From Yarrowia lipolytica (taxonomy: Eukaryota; Ascomycota; Dipodascomycetes; Dipodascales), in the NCBI RefSeq assembly GCF_001761485.1, contig NC_090774.1, forward strand, positions 2,852,001 through 2,916,000: a stretch of DNA of 64,000 nt, given 5' to 3'. The notes under the pieces are model-generated. The model made no database searches and was not told the DNA's origin. It was given only the letters and a program-made list of their open reading frames with translations. The position numbers and the translations under genes are program-made. Every line of letters starts with the position of its first letter. Within the stretch, counting starts at the first letter, position 1. Positions 28,836-41,300 of this stretch are shown here, piece after piece.

Positions 28836-30868
28836 GATAAGGTGGAAATAACCGAATGAGGTTATGGTCACGAGCAGCACAAACCTTTTGGCGGGGGTGG
28901 AGGGTTGATCTAATCACGTGATGCCCAGCATACCGAGCCCCTTTTTTTGCCCCTATTGTAGTATTGTTAGTTAAACTGGTTTATTTTGTCTCTGGGGAAC
29001 GGCTAACGCGGGATCTTTAGATGGCCACGGAGCTGAGGGGACGGTCACGTTCAGAGTTAGTGTGGGGTAGTGGCTTAGGGTGAGTGCAAGCAGAGGTGCT
29101 GGTGGTCTATTTAGATGAAGATGTTTACAAACGAGGCAACCAAAGAAGTCTGTATGGTGGTTGAAGTAGTGTTATGACGGTAGTTATTGAATGTATGTAC
29201 TTTACCAGTATCCAATCGGTATAGGTTCGGGCGTATTGAGATTGTATAAAGAGTGAGACAAATTGTAGAAGTGGGACCCCGTGTTATTAATCTCTCTAAT
29301 GGTAGAGATGTCTTGTTCCCACATCGACATTCTCTACAAAGTTACAGCTCTACCATGTGGTATATCTGTGACAGCACTGTGAGCTCATGCCGATGTTGAA
29401 ATGGCCAGGGGTTTTGAGACGACTGTTGCCATTGAGATTTTTTACAGAACAGTACATAAATTAGTACAGTATCAGAGTCGGCGATCACCTTTGGGTATTA
29501 TCGTACTTGTACAGTAGCAGTGAGGTTGAGAGTGTAGAAAGCTGTGACTCGTAGAACGCTGTGCCTTGTAGAAGACTGTGCCTCGTTGAAGACTGTGCCT
29601 CGTAGATCACTCCAAAAACCCATTTTTTCAAATTGGTAATCTGAAACATGTCGACTTGTAGACAGACAAAATGAACTGACTCGCCTTGTCCGCTTGTAAT
29701 ACTCCTAACTGTCCCTCCTCGCGCTTGATTTGATACTCTGTCATATCCCACTATACTGTAGGGCGGACGCGCTGCAACCTGTCAAAGTCGAAAATGTAGT
29801 ATCCCCGGGCGGCTTACCGGGATTCATCTGTCAATCAGGGGCTATACTTTCCTGTTACGGTGACAGATGCACTCGGCTGTCTTGTTATACGTGCCAGTCA
29901 CTTGCCAGGGCCTTCTGTAAGTCTGGACTCTGAAACAAATATGGCCGTCAAGGGTCAATAAGGATCGCTGGGGATGACAGATGTGCCATCATCGGATCAT
30001 CTGATTAGATAGCTCACTGCTCTGGACTTGCCCATCTGTGTACGGGCTGTGGCAGGCGGTCATGGACATACTCGTTATAATCCAGTATGTACATACGTTC
30101 CACAACAAACCCCAGAAAATTACAAATCCATTTGAAATGGTAGGACTTCTTTGGTTGTGACAGTTGGCGGTAGAAAAAAGGTATTGTATGACTGCATTCA
30201 TTTCTAGATGATTTGAAAATCGCAACATGAACTACAAGTAAACGTATAAATGGATCCCCCTCAAGATTAACTGAAGCTTATGCATCGTAATTAATAACGA
30301 GAATAAATCGTGGGGGCTTAAAAAGTTCAAAAAAACCACAAAAAAACCAGGGAAAAAGAAAAGAAAAAATACCACAAAAAATACCAGGTTCTAAAACGAA
30401 TCTCTCCGAACATTACCTATTCGCCATATCATCCAAAACAAAACAAAAAAAACCAAAAAAAAACAACAAACAAACAGATCCCCAAGACTAACTACTCGCT
30501 AATCTCCACTCCGCTATTGTCTCCACTTTAGATGCACGTTTTCTGCACCTTGTGCAGGCTTGAGTTTAGTTGAGACCACCAGTTGGAGACTGATAAGACA
30601 GCTCAGAGATACGGCATCAGGATCACCCAAACAGAGAGATTATGAGCTAAATCAGTTTCCAACACGAAAATAACACGTGTAATGTCCTAATTTGCCTCTC
30701 AACACTCTTCAAACGCCCCATACAGCTGCCCTGACACGAGACGGGCGTTGCACAGCCTTCAACTCTATCAACAATAAACCTCCCTTAAACGGGGTACAAA
30801 TCCGTCCAGGGAGGTTGTACGTCTCCAACACCTCGCCCGACTCGTTTTGTGCTCCCCCGAAGATCGAC
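28836..30868. other. Divergent intergenic F-box-like / YVC1
   Basis: A 2 kb region. It holds TCACGTGA near 28914-28921, a 17-bp tandem array (29534-29601) and long A-rich tracts at about 30318-30480 that likely belong to the YVC1 promoter. One frame is open before the YVC1 ATG but begins only with TTG. Confidence 0.5.
29534..29601. repeat. Tandem 17-bp repeat, 4 copies
   Basis: Four head-to-tail units related to GTAGAAGACTGTGCCTC, with one to three differences each, then a broken fifth start. Confidence 0.8.
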
Positions 30869-32851
30869 ATGTCTCTTCCCGTGTCTCGGTCCATCATTTT
30901 GGAGCCGCCCAATGCGTCTCAGACACTCAAGATCGCCATTCGTCTCAAGGCCATTGTCGACTGTGCAGTGCCAGTGGCCATTGAACAAAAGTACGTGGAC
31001 GCCGCCGACTCGCCCATCGTGACCAATGTGCTTGTACGCAAGTGCTTCGAGGCGTGCGGAGGCACGACCGAACAGTCCAAACGCAAGTTCCAGGGCTGCG
31101 TGGTGTTTGCCCTGCTGACAGTTACCCGATGGTACAATGATCTGGCCGACGACGAGCTGTACGATTCGACTCTGTACGGCCAGAGAGCCGAGTGTGCCCA
31201 GAGACTGGCGGTCAAGATCATCGACGGATGCACCGACGAACGGTACCTGTTTCTGGTCATGTTGGCCAAACGATACACCATCAACCTCAACGGAATCGTG
31301 TCGACCCCGTTCAACGCCCTTGAGATGGCTATTGACCAACACTCGACCATTGTCATCTCCTGCAGCGGATTCCAGAGATGCATCAAGTGGATGTGGCGAG
31401 GTTGGATCATCCAGAGTGGAGAAAATCCCAACGAGTACATCCTCTACAACCACACGGACTGTCCCAAGTTCTGGACCCATTTCAACCCCGAGCGGGTCAA
31501 AACCCCCGAGTACCAGAATCTGCTGCAGCTGATTGTGTCACTCCTTTATGTTGTGGCATACACCTGGGCGCTAAATGACGGGGGAGAACGACCCCTGAGA
31601 CGATGGAGAACAGGAGAAGTGGTGTTCTACACCATGACCCTGTCTTTCATTCTGGACGAGGCCACTAAGCTGTTCCACGTCGGACTGCGCTACCTGTCTT
31701 TCTGGAACGTGTTCAACAACTCTCTGTACTTCATTGTGTCTGTGTCTTTCCTGATCAAAATATTTGGCGGGAAAGAGGAACCCTTGCTCGTGGCCAACCA
31801 GCTGCTGTCTCGAGCCCTGTCACGTGATATCGACATTATCCCCTTTGTGTCCAACAACCGAACGTCCTACCGACTGCTGGCCTGCTGTGCTCCGTTTGTC
31901 TGGTCGCGGCTGCTGCTCTTTCTGGACACTAAACGGTTCTTTGGAATCATGCTTGTCGTGCTGGAGGAACTTATGAAGGAGTCCATTGTCTTCTTCGTGC
32001 TGTTGGCCATTGTGCTGGCGGGTTTCCTGCAGGCTTTCCTGGGTCTGGATCTCTCTGACGGACGAGCCGACTCCATCAACATGGTGGTCAATGTCCTCAT
32101 CCAGACGGTACTTGCATCTCCCGTTTTTGACTCCTTTGAGAACTTTGCGCCTCCCTATGCCATGGTTCTCTACTACATTTGCACCTTTGTCATTTCCACT
32201 CTTCTGCTGAACATTCTGATTGCGCTCTTCAACACGGCGTACCAGCATGTTTGTGATAACGGAAGTGACGAGTTCCTGGCTCTGACTGCCAAGAAGACCT
32301 TGTGGTTCATTCGAGCTCCCGACGAGAACGTCTTTGTTCCTCCCCTTAACATCATTGAGGTCATTGTCACTCCTCTGTCGCTGGTTCTGTCGCGAGAGTC
32401 GTACCAATCACTATGTGACAGCATCATGTATGTCATCTACTTCCCTGTGTTGATTGGAATTGGTGTTCATGAGTCCAAGATGGCCCGTCGAGTTGCCTAC
32501 AACCGTCTTCGACATGCTCCAGACGATGCCAATGAAGACGATTGTCAATGGGATCTTAGCGACGGCTACGACGATGGCGACGAGGATGCCATTGCCTCTC
32601 GAGCCCAGGTGGTCAACGAGCTGGCGGACACCCCCGACTTTAAGATTGAGGGCTTCTCGTCCGAGAAGGAGTGGCTCAAGTCGCTCAAGGTGCTCAATCC
32701 GTACCAGGTTGAGACGGAGCAGGTTGGAGTGCGATGGGAGCTCAAGCCTCTCATCAACAAGATTGATACTCTGACTGAGCTGGTGGAGAAGCTGACCAAC
32801 AAGGTGGATGAGCAGGATGCCATGCTCAAAAAGAAGACCGATTCCAAATAG
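30869..32851 (+). CDS. YVC1: Vacuolar TRP cation channel
   Basis: Yvc1/TRPY1 is the fungal vacuolar membrane channel that releases Ca2+ to the cytosol on stretch or hyperosmotic shock. From the ATG at 30869 the protein has 660 residues, close to the 675 of the S. cerevisiae one. A long cytosolic N-terminal region (about 1-220) precedes six membrane segments (about 221-450). The pore end is marked by FENFAPPYAMVLYYICTFV and LLNILIALFNTAYQHVCDN, almost as in relatives. The C-terminal tail holds an acidic run (DDCQWDLSDGYDDGDED), where the yeast channel has its Ca2+-sensing aspartates, then a coiled-coil-like end (INKIDTLTELVEKLTNKVDE). Upstream in-frame sequence lacks another ATG. It is one exon. 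Confidence 0.93.
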   Translation: MSLPVSRSIILEPPNASQTLKIAIRLKAIVDCAVPVAIEQKYVDAADSPIVTNVLVRKCFEACGGTTEQSKRKFQGCVVFALLTVTRWYNDLADDELYDSTLYGQRAECAQRLAVKIIDGCTDERYLFLVMLAKRYTINLNGIVSTPFNALEMAIDQHSTIVISCSGFQRCIKWMWRGWIIQSGENPNEYILYNHTDCPKFWTHFNPERVKTPEYQNLLQLIVSLLYVVAYTWALNDGGERPLRRWRTGEVVFYTMTLSFILDEATKLFHVGLRYLSFWNVFNNSLYFIVSVSFLIKIFGGKEEPLLVANQLLSRALSRDIDIIPFVSNNRTSYRLLACCAPFVWSRLLLFLDTKRFFGIMLVVLEELMKESIVFFVLLAIVLAGFLQAFLGLDLSDGRADSINMVVNVLIQTVLASPVFDSFENFAPPYAMVLYYICTFVISTLLLNILIALFNTAYQHVCDNGSDEFLALTAKKTLWFIRAPDENVFVPPLNIIEVIVTPLSLVLSRESYQSLCDSIMYVIYFPVLIGIGVHESKMARRVAYNRLRHAPDDANEDDCQWDLSDGYDDGDEDAIASRAQVVNELADTPDFKIEGFSSEKEWLKSLKVLNPYQVETEQVGVRWELKPLINKIDTLTELVEKLTNKVDEQDAMLKKKTDSK

Positions 32852-35800
32852 CATTAATACCACAGGTGGAGAAAGAAACGACAGAGCTGTCGGCGTGCTA
32901 TAGACCTTCCGAGATGTATGGTCAGCATTGGTCATACTATATTGGGTTTGTCGAGGTTGACTTACACCTTCTTAGCGACCCTGTATCCCCACGCCACTCA
33001 GGTGCAGGTTCTAGACGATCCAAGCTTGAGGTGGGAACTTAAGAGGTCTAAAGTCGATGAGGTTTCAATTATAGTCTGTGAGCCAAGCTCTTCCTTGTGT
33101 TGAATGTTGTTTGTATTGTTTTTCGCCAGTTGCAGACAGCTGGAGGTTGCACGTCAAATGTCCGACTGGACGAGCCTTCAGAAGCACTTGGACTTATTGA
33201 CTTGTGGGTAAGTACAAGTATGTACAAGTATCTCTACGCCTATTGCTCGTAAAACTGGTGCATCTTTGCCCGTCTTTTGTAGAACTTGCTCTTTTCAGTA
33301 GACTCTGAATCATGGTCTCGTTGTATTGAGCGCATCTCTTGCGGTCAGCTCGCTTCTTACTCCGAAATTGCAGCAACTGTGCGACTACAAGTGGATAAAA
33401 GACGAGAGGTGTCTCAATCCAAGGTTCAAGCCAGAGACACGAAGCTACCGAAGCAACTGTCCAGCGGTGAGAGCGGCTGACAATACTTCGAAAGGTCTGA
33501 TTCGGACAACTCCCGGCCGCTACAATTCCGACCCTACAAGTCTTGGTGGCCCCACAACACTCGGCTACAAACCCAGAAGCGTCAGAGATTGAAGACAATA
33601 TCTATGATAAGGGAGATCTTAGATGTGGGCTCAAATGTAGGGTAAGCGGCACTCCGGTCGCTTAAGCGAGACTCTGTCTTTCTTTTGTTTGTGACAAATG
33701 CTGTAGACAAGTGCCACCGGCATATATTCATGCTGGAGACGAGCAATCGGGCCGACCTTCCACCGCCCGTTTCATTTCCCTGATGACCGGTGTTGTTGTG
33801 TTATAGTCTATGTTTGCTATGACTATCGTTTTTGGATGCAGCCCGAAGCGACTGTTATTAATTGGTTCGTCATCAAGTAATACCGTCGCTCTACCAAATG
33901 GGACTGAGGTCCAGGTAAAAGCTCGCCCAAATGGACCGGGACGACTCGAGCGGACGTCGAAGTCAGACTCTTGATGGAGAACAGAAAGTGCAAGCAGCGC
34001 CCAAACAAAAGCTCGCCAGACAAGTATGTACAATACTGTAGGTTGGACAAATGAAATGATAAGTGGTTTAGCATCACAGTTGGCAGCCTTACTTGTATTA
34101 CAGTAGATGCACGTTTGGGCCCGTCCGTCATTGTTGCTGGGTTGTCAGGCTGATGACGGCATGTACATGCGTCTATGCACCACCGCATTGACTGGTCGGG
34201 TGCACCACCGCACCATGCATGTGACTGCACATTGAGCCCACAACTGTACCAACACCGCCTCGCACCTACTCCACCGGAACAATCACGGAGATCTTGCATA
34301 TCGTGCAGAGTCCGACTAGCCGTCCACGACCCATTTTGTCCATTTGCCACGGTCTGCTCTCTCCTTAGACATGATTCTGGTGCTCAACGAGCTTATCCCG
34401 TGGACCATGCGCCCCTAGCCTATATAATCTCTCTGCTTGGGGCTACAATAACGAGTCCAGGAGAAGCTCTTGGAGTTACCAACGTGGTTGGAGTGTAGGT
34501 GGACGGAGCTTGAAAGTGGACCCGCAAGAAAAGACGACCAATAAGGACGCAAAAAGGGCCCAAAGCTTCTGTCCCCAGGGCCACTTAGGGCAACGCGGGA
34601 AGTAGCTAGCGCCATTAGTCGATATTATAGTGCTTCTGATCGCGCTAAGGGAAAGTCTATTTTTGGAATCTGTTTCTGTTTGAAACATAAATTGCAAAAT
34701 ATAAATTCAGAAAACAATAATCAGAAAATTAAAAAAGCACAAAAATTAAAAGAAAAAAAAAAACAAAGAAAACCCCAGAGACCTCTCAGCATGGGGTTTT
34801 TTTGTCCTGTCCCAAGGCCTGAAGGCACACTGGATGGGCTCGGCTAACGGACGGCAATGTTAGTGTCTGCGAATCTGCATATGGAAAAAGAAAAATGAAA
34901 GGAAAACCGCAAAAAATAAAAACAAAAAAAAGAAAACTTCCACCGACAATAAATAGAAAACACCCACGAAAAACTCCGACGAAAACCCCCGACGAAAAAG
35001 AAAACAAGAAAACAAGAAAAAAACTCGCACGGACCCCCATTCATTGCTAAGCGACCATAGACACAAGGTGTATGCGGAGGAGCAATAGACATACGATTTG
35101 ACATTTTGACATTTCACAGTATCGGCAGCCTTGCTATAGCAAGTGTGTATTTGTAGATAGAGACAGGCAATTAGATTTGGAGGGGACCGCAAGAAACAGA
35201 TCATCATTCTGTCGGCCCCTGTTGTCCCTGTGGCTCTGTTAGTCCGCTGGTCCGTGGCCGGAGCTTGTCATGTTTCTGGAATACCCTCTGGCCACATTAA
35301 CTCCGCTAAAGCCTCAAGGCCGTAAAGGCGCCAGTGGCATGTTGCAAGCAAAGCCGCACGCATAACACGCCACATCACGTGAGCGGTCATAGGCCGGTCG
35401 CCAGACGGCTACAACCCTATTACGCGGGTGCTCTGGCCAAACAGACCGTGGAGGAACTCTTCGACACTTGATATTAAACTCTATGCCACTTATCGGGCCT
35501 ACTGATCAGACTCAAGGTCTATTGTTCTGAGAGAGGAAGTTTGGGGAGAAAGAACGGGCACATGTGTTGATCTCCATCACCGTGGGGAGGGGAGTGGAAG
35601 GGGAGTGAGAGGGACAGGATACACCGAGGGATAGGGAACACCGCGGAACAGGGAACATCGACTCTGAGACAGAGGTGACCTGACGAGCAACGTATGCGAG
35701 CAACTCGTATCTGCAGTTGGTTGGCCTGGTCACTCGATTAATTGGCCATCCGAAAGCACCATTAGCCTATCTAACGCACTAAAATGGTGGGGAAGTCAAA

Positions 35801-38329
35801 GGACCATGGTTCGTTCATTGTTGGCTAACGGCCCGAAATCCGCCAAAGTGTGGGAAAAAAACATAAAAAATATATAAAAAAAAGTTGCTTTGGATTTTGG
35901 GATGCAGCAACCAAAAACTCGCGCAAAAGCCCGCTCGAGTGTCTCTGAACGCAAATACGACCGACGCGGTCTCCAACATCTCGTCGCGGTCCCCTCCCCC
36001 CTTCAGCCAGCGTCCCTCCAGACCCAGGCCACAGCATAATATTTCAGAGCGTTGACACCCAGAGCGGGGGAGTTCGTAATAAGGTACGCCTGTGCAGCTG
36101 GGCAGTACGGTCCAGTGTTAAGCGAAAAGCTTGTGTGGAGACAATCCCACCAAAGCACGCAGGGATTCAGCGGAGATGGATGGCGCCGGCGGCGGTCGGT
36201 TTTTGAAACCGCGCAAAGTGGATCATCAGCTCGTATCTGGCGGTCCAGACGGTGTTTGAAAGCAACCCGCGACGACGCAGCCGAGGATCAGATAGCCACT
36301 AAGGCCCCCAAACCCCAGCTGGCGATACAGATCGCACCCCGCCCGCAATCAGCTGTCAAAATGCAATCATCTGTCAAACCCACGACCACCGACTGTCAAA
36401 ATGCACCACTGCACCCGTCTGTCATCGCAAATCTGCATCAAGCTGTCAAATTGTCGCCTCCAGAAGATGAGAATGGGTCTGTAGCTACAAGTAGGCTGTC
36501 TCCATGCATCTCTACTATTGCCGTAAACTAGGGCTCTGGTTCCGCGTATCCGGAGATTACAAGTTCAAGAGCCATGTGCCGTGGCTCTATCAATTTATCC
36601 ACCGCCAGCCATTTTGGGGTTCGTAAAGACGACTGTACAAGTGCAAGTACCCCATTATTTTTCTTTTCTCTTCTCGTATTGCATTCGCGATCTGGAATGC
36701 CATTATGTACAGCAGGGATCGGAAACGGAAATTTGGGCCTTGCATGTCTGGAGAGTTGCCAAAAGACGCAAAGGAGATATTGACGACAGTGGGATATCTG
36801 ATTGGTGCCGTTTGCAGCTTGTCTTGCCTCTGTTTGGTTCCTATTCAACAAGAAGCAGGAGCCCAGAATGACAGGTTCATCAGGGTTAACTGCCCGAAAG
36901 TCTATCTTCTTACCACGTTCTCTGCCTATAAACGGTGTTTGAGTTCCGAACAGGTGCAGCTTTGCTTTTCCTTCGCTTGACTTTGCGCTTTTGCTTTTTG
37001 GGGGGGGGTCTATAGGTGACCCCAATCTCATCATCATCTGATGTTGGGATGTAGAGGATACGTCGTTCGGAGGAAGCGGTAGAGAGCAAAGTAGGGTCAA
37101 GCATGTAGACAAGATTAGACACAAGTCTCAAGACAATCCCACCGGCGGTCCGGGCAACTACAGCGGCAGATTTCTCGCTTAAAAAAGTCCGACTCGTCGA
37201 CAAGATAGGGTATCGCACTTTGGTGAACATGGCAAGCAAGCCGCGAGCCGAAAAATATGGCCCACAGACGCTAAAACACAAAAGCAAAGCAAGTTCAGAC
37301 TCATGTTAGATACAGGGTTGACATCACTCCGTTCGAATTAGCCCTTTTCCTTGTATTCTATACGCCTTTGCATATGCGGTGCATATCTTCCTGTCGATCG
37401 ATAGTTGTAGTGGACTTTGGAGTTTTAAGGACGGCTCTGTCCGAGAAAACCACGGGTACTTTGTCAACTCACTTTCTGGCGTAGGAAGTCGACCTTTTTC
37501 AACTCTTCATCTCCGCAACTCGACTCTTTCGTCCCGTCCGACCAACCCCACACCCCATACCTCGTCCCCTACAACTGACGAGGTTTTGTATCGACCAGTG
37601 ATAGACAACATCAAACGACATCAAACGACACCTGACAGCCTCAGACACGACAGATATATATCTCGACAATCTGATAACGACTCAGACCCCGTTCCATCGA
37701 CGCTTTTCCTCGCCTCACTAAAGTGATTGTGCTACTTTCTGTTCCCTTTGCCTTAACCCTTAGCACCTAATACTATCATTGTCGTTTCGAAAGCCCCCAC
37801 ATCTGTTTTCTTTTTGATCTTTCTGCTTGTTACCCAGTTGATTTGTTGTCATACGTGAGTACCCACTGTCCCCCAAGCCCTCAGACTACTACGTCTCCTC
37901 CGAGAGATGTAGAGGTGGCAGATCTCATGATGAAGATGAGAGCCTTTCCATTACTTTTTATCTCAATGTTTTTTTGTCTTCTCAATGTTAGAAACCGACG
38001 CCATCGAATGGCGCCACTACTGTCCATACCCGTGATTACCCCCCTCCAAACCAGACTACCCTGTTACCCGCGCCTGCCTGCTCAAAAACACACCAAGCCA
38101 TTTTACACTGACCTTATATACATGTTTCTTTTTCAGGTCGCTCTACCCTCGATACCGTCCCACCACACTTTACCCCTCTAACCATGTTTTTTCTTTGGCC
38201 GAAGTCCGCCGGGCTGAATAAGCCGACTAAAAAAAGTTGTGGAAACCTCTCTCATCAGCAGATCTGTGACTTTTACTCCTCGAAGAACGATGATAGTGCC
38301 CTTTTTGTTTCTTTAGCTCACCAACAGCC
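32852..38329. other. Long gene-poor region upstream of zinc-cluster gene
   Basis: About 5.5 kb with no convincing coding gene. Contents: a possible small spliced gene at 33158-33592 (weak), an A-rich block 34690-35025, a TATA-like run near 35866-35880, a cluster of CTGTCAAA motifs (36353-36450), a G run near 37000, and a GTGAGT donor at 37855 that may open a 5'-untranslated intron of the zinc-cluster gene. The length suggests an extended control region. Confidence 0.45.
36353..36450 (+). repeat. Cluster of five CTGTCAAA-type motifs
   Basis: CTGTCAAA at 36353, 36371, 36393 and 36443, plus CTGTCATC at 36419, at 18-26 bp spacing and all in one orientation. Two copies are followed by ATGCA. Confidence 0.6.
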
Positions 38330-41300
38330 ATGAATCCCCCCCACGACCACAACGACCACATGCGTATGGGCGACGCGCGAATGGACGACAACCGCCATCC
38401 CGAACACCCCGACTGGAGAGTGAGTATCCCAGACAAAGGTCGACACCGTCGGTCCCAGAGTCATCCCGCAGGCTGGCCATGGTCACAAACGCTATCAGTC
38501 TGCATCGTCTTGCGGCAACTGCCCAAAGTCTAAATGTCCGACTTTTTGCGCTCTTGTCGCCGTCTCAACCTGACACCTGTCAACGCTGCATGACTTTTAG
38601 GCGTCTAGTGGCGGCCTATTGGCGACCCAGATCGTGTCAGACCGCGCCCATCCGTGCCCAACCGACCAACAGTGCCCCCAATGCTTCCCCGACGCATCTC
38701 TGTTCCTCCCACAGCCGCAGTCGCCGGACCCTAAACCCGGAGACAGAGACACCCTGCAGTCGAGCTCGGAGCTATCCCTGCGTGGTCCGGTTGCAACGCT
38801 GGGATGGACGCTAGTCAAGCCAATCACCTCCGTCTTCTATGCGCCTTCCACAGACTCTAAAGGCGCATGCATAAGGGGCTTTGTGGGTGGCATTGGCCCC
38901 GTCGGAACCCAGCGCTACTTGTACCCCAGTGGCTAGCACCAGCGGTGGTGCACACTCGCATACGGGCCCTACATACATACAGCAAAAGACCCGCGAGAAC
39001 GTGAGCAAAAAAATATCTCTGCCAAAAGTCGCTAACCCATCCAGCTTCCCAGCCTTAAAGGTCACCCCGGCTACCCCGTCATGCCCCACTCGGCCTCACC
39101 CAACATCAACCACGTGCACATGAGCCTTCCACATCAGCAGCACCAACAGCAACAGCAGCAGACACAGCAGACACAGCAGACACAACAGCATCAGGCGCCA
39201 CCACCACACCAGTCGCCGCTCCTGCAGCAGCAGCTCCATCCACAGGGCCCTCCTCATCCGGGCCATGCGACCATGAGTCAGCCCCCTTCCCAGCAACAAG
39301 CCCCCTCCCGACTGCCGCCGCAAGGACCGCCTCCCCCGGGACCCTCCAACCCGTCGCCTGCAGTCTCTTCCTTCTACCAGGCGTACACTGGCGGGCCTCC
39401 CCATTCCGGCGGGCTGTACGAAATGCACAAACGACCGTACCGAAAGCGGCGAAAGGACCCGTCGTGCGACGCCTGCAGGGAACGCAAGGTCAAGTGCGAC
39501 TCGGTGGACTTCTCGTCGTGCTCTGAGTGCGTGACCCGACAGATCAAGTGCCAATTTTCCAAGTCCAGCATCAAACGCATCTCGTCCATAAAACAGATCA
39601 AGGGCCTGGAGGGCTCCATGCGCCAAATGCGTGACCAGCTGCTCGAGTTCCGGGCGCTGGCAGACCATCTGAAAATCGACTTGCCCTCAAACCTGCGCCA
39701 GGTCGGACCTCTCGACCTGCCCATGCTGTTTGAGGACGACGGCGACGACTCCCCCAGATCGCCTCCCTCTGGCAGCGAAAACGCGAAAGAAACAGAGTCG
39801 CCCCGAGTGTCGTCTCCTTCCCATACGCCCCCTTGCAATTTTGATTTCAGAGTCAACCCCACCCCAATGACAACATGACGTACGCCAACACCACCACCAC
39901 CCGTGGTGAAATCAAAATGCCCAGCTACAATCCAACTACCACCCAGACAAAGACCAACGCCGAGGCCATCTCGCCCGTGGGTCTGCCGGAGGTGCAGAAG
40001 ACGCTCGAAAAGTACGGATTCGACAAGCCCATCTACTACCCCTGGAAGTGGCGATCTCGAAAGACTGTCGGCGACCTCATTGAAGAGGGCAACATGCCCG
40101 AGCTGCCCAAGTGGGAAATCGCCCAGCTGTGGATGCAGGTGTTCCACGAAATGTACCAGCACTGGGTGCCTGTGGTTGTGTGGCCTGACTTTGTGGAGCG
40201 AGTCTGTATTCTCTATGGACGAATCCACAAGCCTGCGGCTGAGCGAGAGGCTGCCAAAAGAGCTCTTCCTGTGTCTTGGCTCGGTATCTTTTTTAGTGTT
40301 CTCTGTCTGGGAGCTCGAGATAATATGGTCAAGGGCTACTCGATTCGCAAGACTGGTTTTGAGTACCTGGAGAACGCCAAAAAGTGCATGAACAGCACTT
40401 ATGACGACGGCTCGGTAGAGTGCATCCAGATTTGTGTCATGCTTTCCTTCTTTCACCATGAGCGTGGCCACGTGTCAGTATCTCGAGTGTGGATCCGTCA
40501 CGGAGCTGAGCTGTGTGAGGAGTTTGGTCTGCTGCGTCTGTCCGAGAGCGACACCGAGGTCGACCCTGTTATTCGACACGCCAAGTCTCTCATGATCTGG
40601 ACCCTGTACGCTGTTGATCGACTGCATTCTCTTTACACTGGCCGTTCTTTGGCTATTACAGACTTGGAGAGCTCCTCCCTTCATCATCCTTCTCCGTTCC
40701 TGCTCCGAGGAGACTACTCTACTCTACGGCGACTGGAGAAGCAGGGTCCCATGACCACGGAGCAGCAGATCACCCATCTGGTGAACGACTTGCCCATCAT
40801 CAAGTCCGACTCCTCTTCCGATGAGTCACTTGTGGAGCCGGACGATCTGCCTACCACCCTGGACACCCGAGACTCCACTGCTCACTCCAAGGGCCAAAAT
40901 AACTCCACGGCACTGTACTGGCTGGAATCCACGCAGATGTTCAACGCCTCTGCACATATGTTCCGGTTCTCTTCTGTTGTCGGAGCCGCCATCCAGGCCT
41001 CCAACGTGCTTGCTCCTGCCTCTCTGGACCTGTTGGAAAAACAGGCTGCTGCCATTGACACAATGTGGCCTCAGAAGGGTCAGATGGATGAGACGGGACC
41101 TCTCAACCACGTCTATGTGCCTCCCGTCTTCTATCTCGAGTACCAGAAGCTCTTCTTCCGGCGTCACAATCTCACACCCCATGCTCCTGCTCATCTTCGT
41201 CAGCGTGCTGTCACAGACTGTCATTCCACATCACAGCAAATTTATCGATACCTTCGACGAATCATATCTCATTTGACTCCTGCCGAGCTAGCTGCTCCCG

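Noticed and set aside
29022-29085. Short exon MATELRGRSRSELVWGS ending at GTGAGT
   Set aside because: No CTAAC-AG acceptor leading to a protein-like exon was found downstream.
33194-33598. A 134-codon minus-strand frame
   Set aside because: Cys/Ser-rich random composition; it opposes a slightly better plus-strand candidate, and neither is convincing.
36052-36531. A 159-codon frame through the CTGTCAAA cluster
   Set aside because: It starts only with TTG, its composition is random, and its apparent protein repeat simply reflects the DNA motif cluster.
36910-37287. A basic 106-125-residue protein on the minus strand
   Set aside because: It runs through a G/C homopolymer, has no recognised domain and no clear promoter.
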